A stretch of 64,000 nucleotides of DNA from Methylosarcina fibrata AML-C10 (GTDB lineage: Bacteria > Pseudomonadota > Gammaproteobacteria > Methylococcales > Methylomonadaceae). Below the pieces are notes generated by a model. That model was not told where the DNA came from and made no database searches. It saw only the letters and a program-made list of their open reading frames with translations. A program made the translations under genes and the position numbers. Positions 46,496-57,297 of this stretch are shown here, piece by piece (within the stretch, counting starts at the first letter, position 1; each line of letters begins with the position of its first letter). The DNA lies in assembly GCF_000372865.1 (NCBI RefSeq), contig NZ_KB889965.1:3927786-3991785 (forward strand). The letters run 5' to 3'.

Positions 46496-47127
46496 TTGGG
46501 CAGCACACCCATGTCTTTCTCGGCATCGCTCAGGCTGCGCTTGAATGCCGGCCTTCTGAAAATACGCTGCGCATAATTGGTGATGACCTCGTTGGGCGTC
46601 GATACGTCGATGCCGATGCTGGGCAGACGCCATAAGAGCGGCGCCAGCGCGCAGTCGATCAGGGAAAATTCGTCGCTCATGAAGAACGGCCGGGCGGCAA
46701 AAACGGGGGCGGCCGAAAGAAGGCTTTCCTTGAGCATTTTTTTGGCACGGGCCGATTTTTTTTCGCCTGAAAACAATATCTCGTCGAGCAACTGATACCA
46801 GTCCTGATCGATTCGTTTGATCACCATCCGGGCGTTGGCTCTGGAAACCGGATCCATCTGATGCAGCGGCGGGTGCGGGAAGCGTTCGTCCAGATATTCC
46901 ATAATGATCCGGGAGTCGTACAATACCAGATCCCGTTCTATCAGGGTCGGGGAAACGCCCGTAGGATTCAGTTCAAGCAGATCTTCGGGCGGGTTGGCCG
47001 GGTCATAATATTCAACATCGGCAACGACCGCTTTCTCGTGTAATACAAAGCGGGCCGAGTGGCTCATCGCACAGGTTGGAGAAGAAAATAGCGTCATCAC
47101 GGATTTACGGGTAATAACATTGGCCAC
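46492..47127 (-). CDS. sspA: Stringent starvation protein A
   Basis: A 211-residue glutathione S-transferase-fold protein that binds RNA polymerase: SVMTLFSSPTCAMSHSARFVLHEK, LNPTGVSPTLIERDLVLYDSRIIMEYLDERFPHPPL and RIDQDWYQLLDEI. I prefer the GTG at 47127, which has AGAGG about 9 bases upstream. A TTG at 47136 would add three residues but sits on top of that site. It is followed by sspB and lies downstream of petC, as in many gammaproteobacteria. Confidence 0.94.
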   Translation of the reverse strand: MANVITRKSVMTLFSSPTCAMSHSARFVLHEKAVVADVEYYDPANPPEDLLELNPTGVSPTLIERDLVLYDSRIIMEYLDERFPHPPLHQMDPVSRANARMVIKRIDQDWYQLLDEILFSGEKKSARAKKMLKESLLSAAPVFAARPFFMSDEFSLIDCALAPLLWRLPSIGIDVSTPNEVITNYAQRIFRRPAFKRSLSDAEKDMGVLPK

Positions 47128-47259
47128 GAATAACAACCTCTTTGAACAGATAGAACGGTAAATTTCGCCATTGTATCATGTATGAGGCGTTTTTTTGATG
47201 GGGCGCTGTAGCCCAAACCCAGCCCGCTCGTTACGGGCCGGCCGGGTCGTCGGGCAGGG

Positions 47260-47982
47260 TTAAAGGACATCCTTCCAGTATTCCTTTTTCAGCAAATAAG
47301 CAATGGTCAAAAGCATGAACAGGAAAAACAGCACGTATTTGCCCATGCTTTGCCGTTCCAGTTGCACGGGCTCCCCGACGTAGACAAGGAAGTTGACCAG
47401 GTCGTTGACCCAGGCATTGAACTCCTTGGGCGAAAGCGTGCCGGGTTCTTTCAGAATGAGCTGTTCGACCACCTGTTTCCCTTCGACCATCTTCACGACC
47501 GATTCCTGCTGGCCCTGGAGCTGCCAGAGTACGTTCGGCATGCCGACGTCCGGAAACACGACGTTATTGACGCCTAGCGGAGCTTTGGGTTCGAGATAAA
47601 ATCCCTTCAAGTAGCTGTAAAGCCAGTCGGCGCCGCGTGAACGCGCAATCAGCGACAAATCCGGAGGCTGCGTGCCGAACCATTTGGTCGAATCGTGCGC
47701 ATTCATGGCGGTGTGCATCTGGTCGTAGATGCTGGCCCCTTCCGGCGCGATCTCCTTCAGGAACTTCTTTTCATCGATGTCCAGATCCTGAGCGATTCGC
47801 TTGTAGCGCATGTACTTGATCGAATGACAGCCCAGGCAGTATTTGACGAAATGATGCGCTCCGCGCAGCAGCGACTCGTTGTCGGTTATGTCGATGCTGG
47901 CGTGTTGCAGCTTGATGCCTTCTGTAGCGGCCGCCCCGAAAGACAGAGTTAAAGTAATTATCAATGTAATAAATTTTTTCAT
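47260..47982 (-). CDS. petC: Ubiquinol-cytochrome c reductase, cytochrome c1 subunit
   Basis: A 240-residue protein with a signal peptide, the heme-binding motif CLGCH (Cys49-His53) within YCLGCHSIKYMRYKRI, and a C-terminal membrane anchor (YVLFFLFMLLTIAYLLKKEYW). Met ligand candidates lie in the region VVFPDVGMPNVLW. It is the last gene of the leftward petABC operon, 1 base after petB. Confidence 0.95.
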   Translation of the reverse strand: MKKFITLIITLTLSFGAAATEGIKLQHASIDITDNESLLRGAHHFVKYCLGCHSIKYMRYKRIAQDLDIDEKKFLKEIAPEGASIYDQMHTAMNAHDSTKWFGTQPPDLSLIARSRGADWLYSYLKGFYLEPKAPLGVNNVVFPDVGMPNVLWQLQGQQESVVKMVEGKQVVEQLILKEPGTLSPKEFNAWVNDLVNFLVYVGEPVQLERQSMGKYVLFFLFMLLTIAYLLKKEYWKDVL

Positions 47983-47983
47983 G

Positions 47984-49390
47984 TCAATCGAGGCTCGCTT
48001 TCAGGTTTTTTGCAAATCGAGTGATGATCTTGACGATGCCTTTGGGATTGGGCCGTCTTCTCAAGGTGGCCGATCCGGGCCCGGACGAAGCGGTTGCCGG
48101 CACTTGTATGGTGGCTTCATCCAGGAGCGTCTTCAGTTCCGCCAAACGGTATTCGAGACTGGGTGTTTTCGTCGTGCGCTTCGGTACGGGTTTGGTCTTT
48201 TCCCAGCGGGTATAGATGGGCATCAGCAGGAAAAAGCCGAAATAGATCGAGGTGCAGATTCTTGCGACAATCGTTGCAACCGGAGTAGGGGGCTGCGTGC
48301 CGAGATAACCCAGGATGAGGAAGCTGACGACGAAAAGGAACAAGCCCTTTTTATAAATGCCCCCCCGGTAACGGATTGATTTGACCGGGCCGCGGTCCAG
48401 CCAGGGCAGCAGAAACAGGACGAAAATGGAGCCGCCCATCGCAATGACGCCGGCGAATTTATCGGGAATAGCCCGCAATATCGCATAGAACGGTGTAAAG
48501 TACCAGACCGGCGCGATATGCTCGGGCGTTTTCATCGGATCGGCCGGGATGAAATTGGCGTGCTCGAGAAAGTAGCCGCCCAATTCCGGCATGTAGAAAA
48601 TGATCGTCGAGAAAAAGATTAAAAACACCGCCACGCCGACAATATCCTTTACCGTGTAATAAGGATGGAAAGGAATGCCGTCGAACGGAATCCCCTTGGC
48701 GTCTTTGAGTTTCTTGATTTCGATGCCGTCGGGATTGTTGGAACCCACTTCGTGCAGAGCGACGATATGCAGGAACACCAGCATCACCAGGACCAGAGGC
48801 ACTGCGATGACGTGAAACGCAAAAAACCGGTTCAGAGTGGCATCGGAGACGACATAATCTCCTCTGATCCACAAGGATAAGTCATCGCCAATGACCGGTA
48901 TCGCGCTGAACAGCGAGATGATCACCTGCGCGCCCCAATAGGACATCTGGCCCCAGGGCAGCAGGTAACCCATGAAGGCCTCGGCCATCAACGCAACGAA
49001 CAGAAACATGCCGAAAATCCAGATCAGTTCGCGCGGATGTTTGAACGAGCCGTACAGCAGAGCCCTGAACATGTGCAGATAAACCACGATAAAAAAGGCC
49101 GAAGCGCCGGTCGAATGCATGTAGCGCACCAGCCAGCCCCAGTTGACGTCGCGCATGATGTACTCGACCGAATCGAAGGCCAATTTGGCATCGGGCTTGT
49201 AGTTGATGGTTAACATGATTCCGGTGAGTATCTGGATAACTAAAACCAGCAGGGCCAATGAGCCGAAGTAGTACCAGAAGTTGAAGTTTTTTGGCGCATA
49301 ATAATGCGTCATGTGCTCATTCCAGACTTTAGCCAGAGGAAACCTTTCTAAAATCCAGTTGCCGAACGAAGTTAAACGGGACGGTTTCAT
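47984..49390 (-). CDS. petB: Ubiquinol-cytochrome c reductase, cytochrome b subunit
   Basis: A 468-residue multi-helix membrane protein with the cytochrome b heme-ligand helices (VRYMHSTGASAFFIVVYLHMFR, FFAFHVIAVPLVLVMLVFLHIVALHEVGSNNPDG), the quinol-site loop with PEHIAPVWYFTPFYAILRAIP, and about eight membrane helices. Typical bacterial cytochrome b has about 400-430 residues; here about 65 extra C-terminal residues form a basic, Pro-rich tail. It starts inside the petA end (ATGA overlap). Confidence 0.96.
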   Translation of the reverse strand: MKPSRLTSFGNWILERFPLAKVWNEHMTHYYAPKNFNFWYYFGSLALLVLVIQILTGIMLTINYKPDAKLAFDSVEYIMRDVNWGWLVRYMHSTGASAFFIVVYLHMFRALLYGSFKHPRELIWIFGMFLFVALMAEAFMGYLLPWGQMSYWGAQVIISLFSAIPVIGDDLSLWIRGDYVVSDATLNRFFAFHVIAVPLVLVMLVFLHIVALHEVGSNNPDGIEIKKLKDAKGIPFDGIPFHPYYTVKDIVGVAVFLIFFSTIIFYMPELGGYFLEHANFIPADPMKTPEHIAPVWYFTPFYAILRAIPDKFAGVIAMGGSIFVLFLLPWLDRGPVKSIRYRGGIYKKGLFLFVVSFLILGYLGTQPPTPVATIVARICTSIYFGFFLLMPIYTRWEKTKPVPKRTTKTPSLEYRLAELKTLLDEATIQVPATASSGPGSATLRRRPNPKGIVKIITRFAKNLKASLD

Positions 49391-49986
49391 GCGCTTGCCT
49401 CATTGGTGGATTCGCCGATGACCAGCAAGGTATCGGTCACGTAACGGTAAGGAGGAATTTCCAGATTGGTCGGGGCGGGAACGCCGCGGTAGACCCGCCC
49501 TGCCAGATCGAACCAGGAGCCGTGGCAGGGACAGAAAAAGCCGCCTTTCCATTTGTCGCCCAAATCGGCCGGAGCGATTTCCGGACGGAAAGTCGGCGAG
49601 CAGCCCAGATGAGTACAGATGCCGATCGCCACGAAAATTTCCGGTTTGATCGAGCGGACAGGATTTTTAGTGTAAGAAGGCTGAATGGATTCTTCGGATA
49701 GAGGATCCCGAAGTTCGCTGTCCAGGGTTTGTAACGTCGCAAGCACTTCGGGCGTCCTGTTCAGGATCCAGACGGGTTTGCCGCGCCAGGCAACGCGGAG
49801 CAACTGGCCGGATTCCATTTTGCTGATGTCAACTTCCACCGGCGCTCCGGCAGCCATGGTTTTTACGCTGGGCTGCATCTGAGCAAGAAAAGGAACGGCC
49901 AGATAGCCGGTTCCCACTGCGCCAACCACGGTCAAGGCCGAGGTTAAAAACTGGCGTTTGGACTTATCGACGCCTTCTTTATTCAT
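49387..49986 (-). CDS. petA: Ubiquinol-cytochrome c reductase, Rieske iron-sulfur subunit
   Basis: A 199-residue Rieske protein. An N-terminal membrane segment with a Tat-like context (KSKRQFLTSALTVVGAVGTGYL) is followed by the cluster-binding motifs CTHLGC and CPCHGSWFD. It forms the [2Fe-2S] subunit of the bc1 complex. The GAGAATTC context ahead of the ATG gives GGAG at a good distance. The 220 bases before it separate it from hisC and should contain the pet promoter. Confidence 0.97.
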   Translation of the reverse strand: MNKEGVDKSKRQFLTSALTVVGAVGTGYLAVPFLAQMQPSVKTMAAGAPVEVDISKMESGQLLRVAWRGKPVWILNRTPEVLATLQTLDSELRDPLSEESIQPSYTKNPVRSIKPEIFVAIGICTHLGCSPTFRPEIAPADLGDKWKGGFFCPCHGSWFDLAGRVYRGVPAPTNLEIPPYRYVTDTLLVIGESTNEASA

Positions 49987-50205
49987 TAGAGAATTCTCCT
50001 GGTTTGGTCTTTGCCATTATTAAGTGCGCTTAATTTTCGGGCAAATATACCACTAGAACCTAGTGAATTTGAAGAGCTTGAATTGAATTGTTTAGGTGCG
50101 CCTTCAGGAGCCGGAATTGTTTCAGTGGCGTATGCCTGTCGGCTGAGGCCTAAAGTCATGAACTTGTAAGGGATTATTGCGAACCGGACCGAACGCAACG
50201 GTGCT

Positions 50206-51291
50206 TCATGCGCTCAGGGTTTTTGTCAACGCCGACAGGAACCGGGCATTTTCTTCGGGCTTGCCTACGGTCACCCTCAAGCAGTCGGTCAGTGCTCCGC
50301 CTTGCGGATTGAGATTCTTGATGAGCACGCCCTGGCGCAGCAGCGAGGCGAAAATGCCGTCGGCCCGACCGGGCTGCGTCCTGAACAGGATGAAATTCGC
50401 GGCGCTGGGGTAGGGCGTGATGCCGTCCAGTTGCTTCAGCCGATCGAAAACGATCTTTCTTTCGGCGCAGATCTTCTGTGTTTGCTCGTCGAACAGCGCT
50501 TTATGGGTCAGCGCGAACCGGGCGCTGGCCTGGGTAAGAATGTTGATGTTATACGGCAGGCGGATTTTGTTGAGCTGTTCGATCCAGTCCGGATGGCCGG
50601 CCATGTAGCCCAGCCTGAGGCCTGCCAGCCCCAGTTTCGATACCGTGCGCATGACCAGAAGATTGTGCCGGCGCCCTGCTTCCGGAAGAAAACTGGCTCC
50701 TGCGAACGGCTCGTAGGCTTCGTCGATGACGACCAGACCGGGCGCGCTGCGGATGATCTCGTCGATCGAGGCGGCGTTGAACAAATTGCCGGTGGGATTG
50801 TTCGGGTAGGCCAGAAAAATGATCGAAGGCCGATGCCGTTCGACGGCGGACAGCAGTGCCGGCAGGTCCAGTTCGAAGCTGTCCGGCTGCAGGGGCACGC
50901 CGATGTAGTTCAGGCCCAGACAGCGGCTGATCTGCCGGTACATGACGAAGCCCGGATCCGGCGACAGCACGCCGGCGTTCGGTGGCAGCGCCATCAGCAG
51001 CAACTGGATCAGTTCGTCCGAGCCGTTGCCGAGGAGCAGAGCCGATTCGGCCGGTATCCGATACACGGACCGGAGCGTTGCGGCCAGCTCCGCCGCTTCC
51101 GGATCGGGATAACGGTTGAGCTGGCACTCGGCGAGGGTCGCCAGCCAGCTTTTTTTAACGTCTTCCGGCCAACTGTAGGGATTCTCCATCGCATCCAGCT
51201 TGATCAAGCCGTGAGCATTGGCCACTTTATAGGCGGACAGAGCCAGCACTTCCTGGCGAAATACTGAGGAAACGGGATCGGTTTGCGTCAT
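50206..51291 (-). CDS. hisC: Histidinol-phosphate aminotransferase
   Basis: A 361-residue PLP enzyme of fold type I. Family sequences include LDAMENPYSWPEDV, NRYPDPEAAELAA, GNGSDELIQLLL, FLAYPNNPTGN and the PLP-lysine region MRTVSKLGLAGLRLGYM. It converts imidazole acetol-phosphate to histidinol-phosphate. It belongs to the leftward murA-hisG-hisD-hisC block, 83 bases after hisD. Confidence 0.95.
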   Translation of the reverse strand: MTQTDPVSSVFRQEVLALSAYKVANAHGLIKLDAMENPYSWPEDVKKSWLATLAECQLNRYPDPEAAELAATLRSVYRIPAESALLLGNGSDELIQLLLMALPPNAGVLSPDPGFVMYRQISRCLGLNYIGVPLQPDSFELDLPALLSAVERHRPSIIFLAYPNNPTGNLFNAASIDEIIRSAPGLVVIDEAYEPFAGASFLPEAGRRHNLLVMRTVSKLGLAGLRLGYMAGHPDWIEQLNKIRLPYNINILTQASARFALTHKALFDEQTQKICAERKIVFDRLKQLDGITPYPSAANFILFRTQPGRADGIFASLLRQGVLIKNLNPQGGALTDCLRVTVGKPEENARFLSALTKTLSA

Positions 51292-51374
51292 GGTTTATTT
51301 TAAATCGGTGGGATGGGAATGCGTCGGGGCGGCCGATGGAAAACCGTCGGCCTGCCGCCGCCTTGATCTTTCCT

Positions 51375-52679
51375 TTATTCGGTCCGGTATTCGGCCGAGC
51401 GGGCATGCGCGGTCAATTGTTCGCCCCGGGCCAGGATCGAAGCGGCCCGGCCCAGGGTTCTGGCGCCCGCCGGCGAGCAGTTGATGAGACTGGTCCGTTT
51501 TTGAAAATCGTAAACTCCAAGGGGCGACGAGAAACGCGCGGTTCCGGACGTCGGCAGCACGTGATTGGGACCGGCGCAGTAATCGCCAAGAGCCTCGGCG
51601 GTGTAACGCCCCATGAAGATCGCACCGGCGTGGCGAATGTGCCGGCTCAGGGCTTCCGGCTCCGCCACCGAGAGTTCCAGATGTTCCGGAGCAATCCGGT
51701 TGGCGACCGAGGCCGCGACAAGCAGATGGTCGACCCGGATCAGGGCGCCGCGTTCCGTCAGTGAGGCGCGGATGATGTCGGCGCGCTCCATCGTCGGCAG
51801 CAACCGTCGGATGCTCGCCTCGACCGCATCCAGAAAGCCCGGATCGTCGCTGATCAGAATGGCCTGGGCGTTTTCGTCGTGTTCCGCCTGCGAGAACAGG
51901 TCCATGGCGATCCAGTCGGGATCGGTTTTGCCGTCGCAGATAATTAAAATTTCGGAAGGGCCGGCGATCATGTCGATGCCGACTTGTCCGAACACCAGTT
52001 TTTTGGCAGTCGCCACGTAAATGTTGCCGGGGCCGACAATTTTGGCGACGGGAGGGATGGTCCCGGTGCCGTAGGCCAGCGCGGCCACGGCCTGAGCGCC
52101 ACCCACGGTAAACACCCGGTCGACGCCCGCCAGCCAGGCGGCCGCGAGCACCATGGAATTGGCTTCTCCCCCGGGCGTCGGCACCACCATGATCAGTTCG
52201 GCGACGCCCGCGACCTTGGCGGGGATGGCGTTCATCAGCACGGAAGACGGATAGGCGGCCTTGCCGCCGGGGACGTAGAGACCGACCCGGTCCAGCGGCG
52301 TGATTTTCTGCCCCAGGACGGTGCCGTCCGCCTCGGTAAACTCCCAGGAGGCCATTTTCTGATGTTCCGCGTAGGCCCGGATGCGGTCCGCCGCGGTTTG
52401 CAGGGCCTTGGCCTGATCCTGCGGCAGGCCGTCCCACGCCTGTTTCAGCACGGCCTTCGGCATTTCCAGTTCGCCGGCCTGGGTGATTTGGCGCCGGTCG
52501 AAGCGATTGGTGTACTCGACCAGAGCCTGGTCGCCGCGGCTGCGGATATCGGCAAGGATGTCGATCACCCGGCGATGGACGTCGAGATCCTCGGATTCGT
52601 TCCAGGCGAGCAACTGCTCCAGTTGCCGGTCGAAATCGGGTGCCGCCGCATCGAGGCGGGTCATGCGTAGTTCGGTCAT
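51375..52679 (-). CDS. hisD: Histidinol dehydrogenase
   Basis: A 434-residue zinc enzyme. Visible motifs are [40 protein letters not shown], the NAD-region [28 protein letters not shown] and [13 protein letters not shown], with the metal ligand region [13 protein letters not shown]. It oxidises histidinol to histidine. Four bases separate it from hisG upstream. Confidence 0.97.
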   Translation of the reverse strand: MTELRMTRLDAAAPDFDRQLEQLLAWNESEDLDVHRRVIDILADIRSRGDQALVEYTNRFDRRQITQAGELEMPKAVLKQAWDGLPQDQAKALQTAADRIRAYAEHQKMASWEFTEADGTVLGQKITPLDRVGLYVPGGKAAYPSSVLMNAIPAKVAGVAELIMVVPTPGGEANSMVLAAAWLAGVDRVFTVGGAQAVAALAYGTGTIPPVAKIVGPGNIYVATAKKLVFGQVGIDMIAGPSEILIICDGKTDPDWIAMDLFSQAEHDENAQAILISDDPGFLDAVEASIRRLLPTMERADIIRASLTERGALIRVDHLLVAASVANRIAPEHLELSVAEPEALSRHIRHAGAIFMGRYTAEALGDYCAGPNHVLPTSGTARFSSPLGVYDFQKRTSLINCSPAGARTLGRAASILARGEQLTAHARSAEYRTE

Positions 52680-52683
52680 GGCG

Positions 52684-53310
52684 TTACCTTTGCGCTAAAG
52701 TGGTTTCGAATTGCTCCAGCAGGGTTGCAATCGCCTGGTTCTTCATTTTCATCGCGGCTTTATTGACGACCAGCCGGGAGCTGACGTTCATGATCAGGTC
52801 GCGCGGTTCCAGATTGTTGGCCCGCAATGTATTGCCGGTGTCGACCAGGTCGACGATGCAGTCGGCGAGTCCTACCAGAGGCGCCAGCTCCATCGATCCG
52901 TACAGCTTGATGATCTCGGCCTGGATGCCCCGGTCGGCAAAATAACGCTGGGCGGTCTTGACGTATTTGGTCGCCACCCGCAGCCGGCCCTGGGGCGGCG
53001 GAGCGTCCTTGGGCACGGCGGTCATCAGTCGGCAGCAGGCGATGTTCAGGTCCAGCGGTTCGTACAGACTTTCGGCGCCGTGTTCCAGCAGGACGTCCTT
53101 GCCGGCGATGCCGAGATCGGCGGCGCCGTATTCGACGAACGTGGGCACGTCGGTGGCCCGGATAATGACCAACTGGACGTCTTCCCGCGTGGTTTGCAGA
53201 ATCAGCTTGCGGCAGGTTTTCGGATCGTCGACGGGCATGATGCCGGCATCGGCCAGGAAAGGCAGGGCTTCTTCGTAAATTCTGCCCTTGGAGACGGCGA
53301 TGGTAAGCAT
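52684..53310 (-). CDS. hisG: ATP phosphoribosyltransferase, short form
   Basis: A 208-residue HisG of the short (hetero-octameric) type, lacking the C-terminal regulatory domain: [46 protein letters not shown] and the PRPP loop [17 protein letters not shown]. Short HisG needs the HisZ regulatory subunit, which is not in the window. It lies 10 bases after murA. Confidence 0.96.
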   Translation of the reverse strand: MLTIAVSKGRIYEEALPFLADAGIMPVDDPKTCRKLILQTTREDVQLVIIRATDVPTFVEYGAADLGIAGKDVLLEHGAESLYEPLDLNIACCRLMTAVPKDAPPPQGRLRVATKYVKTAQRYFADRGIQAEIIKLYGSMELAPLVGLADCIVDLVDTGNTLRANNLEPRDLIMNVSSRLVVNKAAMKMKNQAIATLLEQFETTLAQR

Positions 53311-53320
53311 AAATTACACC

Positions 53321-54604
<1,284 letters not shown>

Positions 54605-54635
54605 CTATTGAAATTGAAAAAACGGCCGTCCGGAG

Positions 54636-54947
54636 TCAATCGGCATGGCTTTGGAAATGGCTGGTTTTATCGAAGCCGCTCAGTTTGGCCAGCGTGAGGA
54701 GTTGCTGTGGAATATTGCGGAAATGCAGATGAGTTCGGCGAGCGCGGGCGCGTTTCAACCATTCGATCAATAAGGCCAAGCCGGCGCTGTCGGTACAGGC
54801 CACCTGAGCCAGGTCGATCGTGACGTCCTTTCCCGAATTCAGGAATGAAGAAGCCTTCAGGGTCCGTTTGTCGATCGTCGCGAAAGTCAGATCGCCGTCG
54901 ATCAGAAACAGCCCGCCCCCTTTGTCGATGATGTTGAGTTTGCTCAC
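54636..54947 (-). CDS. mlaB: STAS-domain phospholipid transport protein MlaB
   Basis: A 103-residue STAS-domain protein with GGGLFLIDGDLTFATI, VTIDLAQVACTDSAGLALLIEWLKRAR and a C-terminal helix. It is the cytoplasmic regulator of the MlaFE transporter. The GTG start overlaps the mlaD stop (GTGA). No mlaC gene lies between mlaD and mlaB. Confidence 0.9.
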   Translation of the reverse strand: MSKLNIIDKGGGLFLIDGDLTFATIDKRTLKASSFLNSGKDVTIDLAQVACTDSAGLALLIEWLKRARARRTHLHFRNIPQQLLTLAKLSGFDKTSHFQSHAD

Positions 54948-55414
54948 TTCTTTTTTTCTTCCGCGGATTTGAACAGAAACTGGCCGATCGCCTTTTCCAG
55001 GATGATGGCCGACTGGGTAATCTCGATGTTGCTGCCTTCTTTCAGGTATTCTTCGGAGCCACCGGGTTCAAGGCTGACGTATTGTTCGCCGAGCAGGCCG
55101 GCGGTGAAGACGCTGGCGGTGGTGTCGCTGGGCAGGTTGTCGTATTGCGAATAAATCGACATTTTGACCACCGACTGATAGGTTTCCGGATCGAAGCCGA
55201 TCGAGCTGACCTGGCCTATTTTGACGCCGGCGACGGACACCGGGGATTTCACTTTCAACCCGCCGGAATTATCGAAGCGGGCAATGACCGTATAGCTGTC
55301 CTGCTCGATGAAGGTGCTCAAATTGCTCACCTGAAGGGCCAGAAAAAACAGCCCGGCGATGCCGGCGGCGACAAAAAGCCCGATCAGGGTGTCCTGAGTG
55401 GTGGTTGACTGCAT
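54944..55414 (-). CDS. mlaD: Outer membrane lipid asymmetry protein MlaD (MCE domain)
   Basis: A 156-residue MCE protein with an N-terminal membrane helix (LIGLFVAAGIAGLFFLALQV) and an MCE domain with RFDNSGGLKVKSPVSVAGVKIGQVSSIGFDP, ASVFTAGLLGEQYVSLEPGG and a closing region. It forms the periplasmic hexamer of the MlaFEDB complex. It lies 3 bases after mlaE. Confidence 0.95.
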   Translation of the reverse strand: MQSTTTQDTLIGLFVAAGIAGLFFLALQVSNLSTFIEQDSYTVIARFDNSGGLKVKSPVSVAGVKIGQVSSIGFDPETYQSVVKMSIYSQYDNLPSDTTASVFTAGLLGEQYVSLEPGGSEEYLKEGSNIEITQSAIILEKAIGQFLFKSAEEKKK

Positions 55415-55417
55415 AGA

Positions 55418-56200
55418 TTAATCGTCTCCAAACATGAGTGCGGTCAGGATGAAATCGAGACCCAAGATACTAAAAGCGGAATTGACCACGGTGCGCGTGG
55501 TGGCCCGGCTGACGCCCTCGGAAGTCGGAACCGAATCGTAGCCTTCGAACAGAGCGATCCAGGTGGTGACGAAACCGAACACGAGGCTTTTGATGACGCC
55601 GTTGACGATGTCGTCGTAAAAATCGATGTTGGCCTGCATCTGCGACCAGTAGGAACCTTCGTCGACGCCCAAAAGGCCGGTGCCGACCAGTTCGCCGCCG
55701 ATGATGCCGACCGCGCTGAACAGGGCGGCCAACAGCGGCATCGCCAGAAGCCCGGCCAGAAAGCGCGGCGTGATGATCCGCTTGACCGGATCCACCGCCA
55801 TCATTTCCATGCCGGACAGTTGCTCGGTCGCTTTCATCAGGCCGATCTCGGCCGTCAATGCCGAGCCGGCGCGACCGGCGAACAATAGGGCCGAAACGAC
55901 CGGGCCGAGTTCCCTGACCAAGGAGGCCGCAACCATGAGTCCCAGCGTTTCTTCGGCGCCGAAGTCGGACAGAATGTAATAACCCTGAAGGCCCAGAACC
56001 ATGCCGACGAACAGGCCCGAAATGACGATGATCAGAAACGACAGCACGCCCACCGAATACATCTGGTTGACCAGCAGGCGGAGCCGGGGCAATACCGTGG
56101 GAATGCCGGACACCGTATGGAACAGAAAGCGGGTCCCCCGGCCCAGTTTGGTAAAGCCGGCGCGGGTGTTTTTGCCTAGGAACTGCAGAAATTGAGTCAT
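55418..56200 (-). CDS. mlaE: Phospholipid ABC transporter permease MlaE
   Basis: A 260-residue permease with about six membrane helices and the family sequence [72 protein letters not shown]. It pairs with MlaF as the inner-membrane part of the lipid transporter. It is in the same operon, 12 bases after mlaF. Confidence 0.96.
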   Translation of the reverse strand: MTQFLQFLGKNTRAGFTKLGRGTRFLFHTVSGIPTVLPRLRLLVNQMYSVGVLSFLIIVISGLFVGMVLGLQGYYILSDFGAEETLGLMVAASLVRELGPVVSALLFAGRAGSALTAEIGLMKATEQLSGMEMMAVDPVKRIITPRFLAGLLAMPLLAALFSAVGIIGGELVGTGLLGVDEGSYWSQMQANIDFYDDIVNGVIKSLVFGFVTTWIALFEGYDSVPTSEGVSRATTRTVVNSAFSILGLDFILTALMFGDD

Positions 56201-56212
56201 ATCGAGTTGTCG

Positions 56213-57040
56213 TTAATAACGCTTTCCGGTCGACAGCAGATCGTCCAGATAGTCTCTGGCCGGATAATGAAAATGCACGGGGCCGTCGGCGGAGCCGTTC
56301 ATGAACTGCTGCACCCAGGGCGAGGCGGAATGGGCAATTTCCGACGGAGTTCCCTGGCCGACCACTTTGCCGTCCGAAATCAGATAGATGTAATCGGCAA
56401 TGGCCGAGGTTTCCTGCACGTCGTGCGAGACGATGACGCTGGTCAGGTTCAACGTGGTGTTCAACGATTTGATCAGATGCACCAGCGCTCCCATCGAAAT
56501 CGGATCCTGGCCGGTAAACGGCTCGTCGTATAGGATCATCATCGGGTCCAGCGCAATGGCGCGGGCGAGCGCAATGCGCCGGGCCATGCCGCCCGACAGT
56601 TCGTTCGGCATCAGGGTGCGGGCGCCGCGCAGTCCTACGGCCTGCAATTTCATCAGCACCAGCGTGCGGATCATCGATTCGGGCAGGTGCGTGTGTTCCC
56701 GGAGCGGGAAGGCGACGTTGTCATAAACGCTCATGTCGGTTAGCAGAGCGCCGCTCTGGAACAACATGCCCATCCGCTTGCGCAGTTCGTACAATTCGGC
56801 CCGGCGCAGACGATGCACGTTTCGGCCGTCGACCTCCACCGTGCCGGCGTCGGGCGTTAGTTGTCCGCCGATGAGTTTGAGCAGAGTGGTTTTGCCGGTG
56901 CCGCTGGGACCCATGATTGCGGTGATTTTGCCGCGCTGGAGGTCAAGCGAAATGTCGTCGAAAATTTTCTTGTCCCCGCGCGAAAAAGACAAATTTCGAA
57001 CCGAAACCAGAGGATTTTGTGAGTTGACGCTGTTTTCCAT
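56213..57040 (-). CDS. mlaF: Phospholipid ABC transporter ATP-binding protein MlaF
   Basis: A 275-residue ABC ATPase with Walker A GPSGTGKTT, the signature ELSGGMARRIALARAIALDP, and Walker B MMILYDEPFTGQDP, followed by the H-loop SHDVQETSAI. It powers phospholipid movement between the membranes with MlaE, MlaD and MlaB. It is the first gene of the leftward operon, divergent from kdsD. Confidence 0.96.
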   Translation of the reverse strand: MENSVNSQNPLVSVRNLSFSRGDKKIFDDISLDLQRGKITAIMGPSGTGKTTLLKLIGGQLTPDAGTVEVDGRNVHRLRRAELYELRKRMGMLFQSGALLTDMSVYDNVAFPLREHTHLPESMIRTLVLMKLQAVGLRGARTLMPNELSGGMARRIALARAIALDPMMILYDEPFTGQDPISMGALVHLIKSLNTTLNLTSVIVSHDVQETSAIADYIYLISDGKVVGQGTPSEIAHSASPWVQQFMNGSADGPVHFHYPARDYLDDLLSTGKRY

Positions 57041-57254
57041 GCGGCGATCGGAATATCGATAAAAGACAATCTAAACCCGCTATTTTGAATGAATATTCCT
57101 TATAAAGTCAATAAATTGCGGCAATTTTTATAAATCCCCCGAAACTATGAAGGGCGGCGGACCGGAACGGAAGCGGCGATTTCTCTCGTACCGGTCCCGC
57201 CCGGTCATTCCGGGAGCGCTTCGGCGGATTCCCCCTGGCCGCGGCGTTGAATTT

Positions 57255-57284
57255 AGGACATAACCCGGATAAACATGTCATAAT
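57255..57284 (+). promoter_or_regulatory. Possible sigma-70 promoter of kdsD
   Basis: AGGACA (57255-57260) and CATAAT (57279-57284) are 18 bases apart and lie 14 bases before the kdsD ATG. The -10 box matches five of six positions, the -35 four of six. Because of the short leader the real start may lie elsewhere in the 257-base divergent region. Confidence 0.3.
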
Positions 57285-57297
57285 GTGCATTTTTTGA

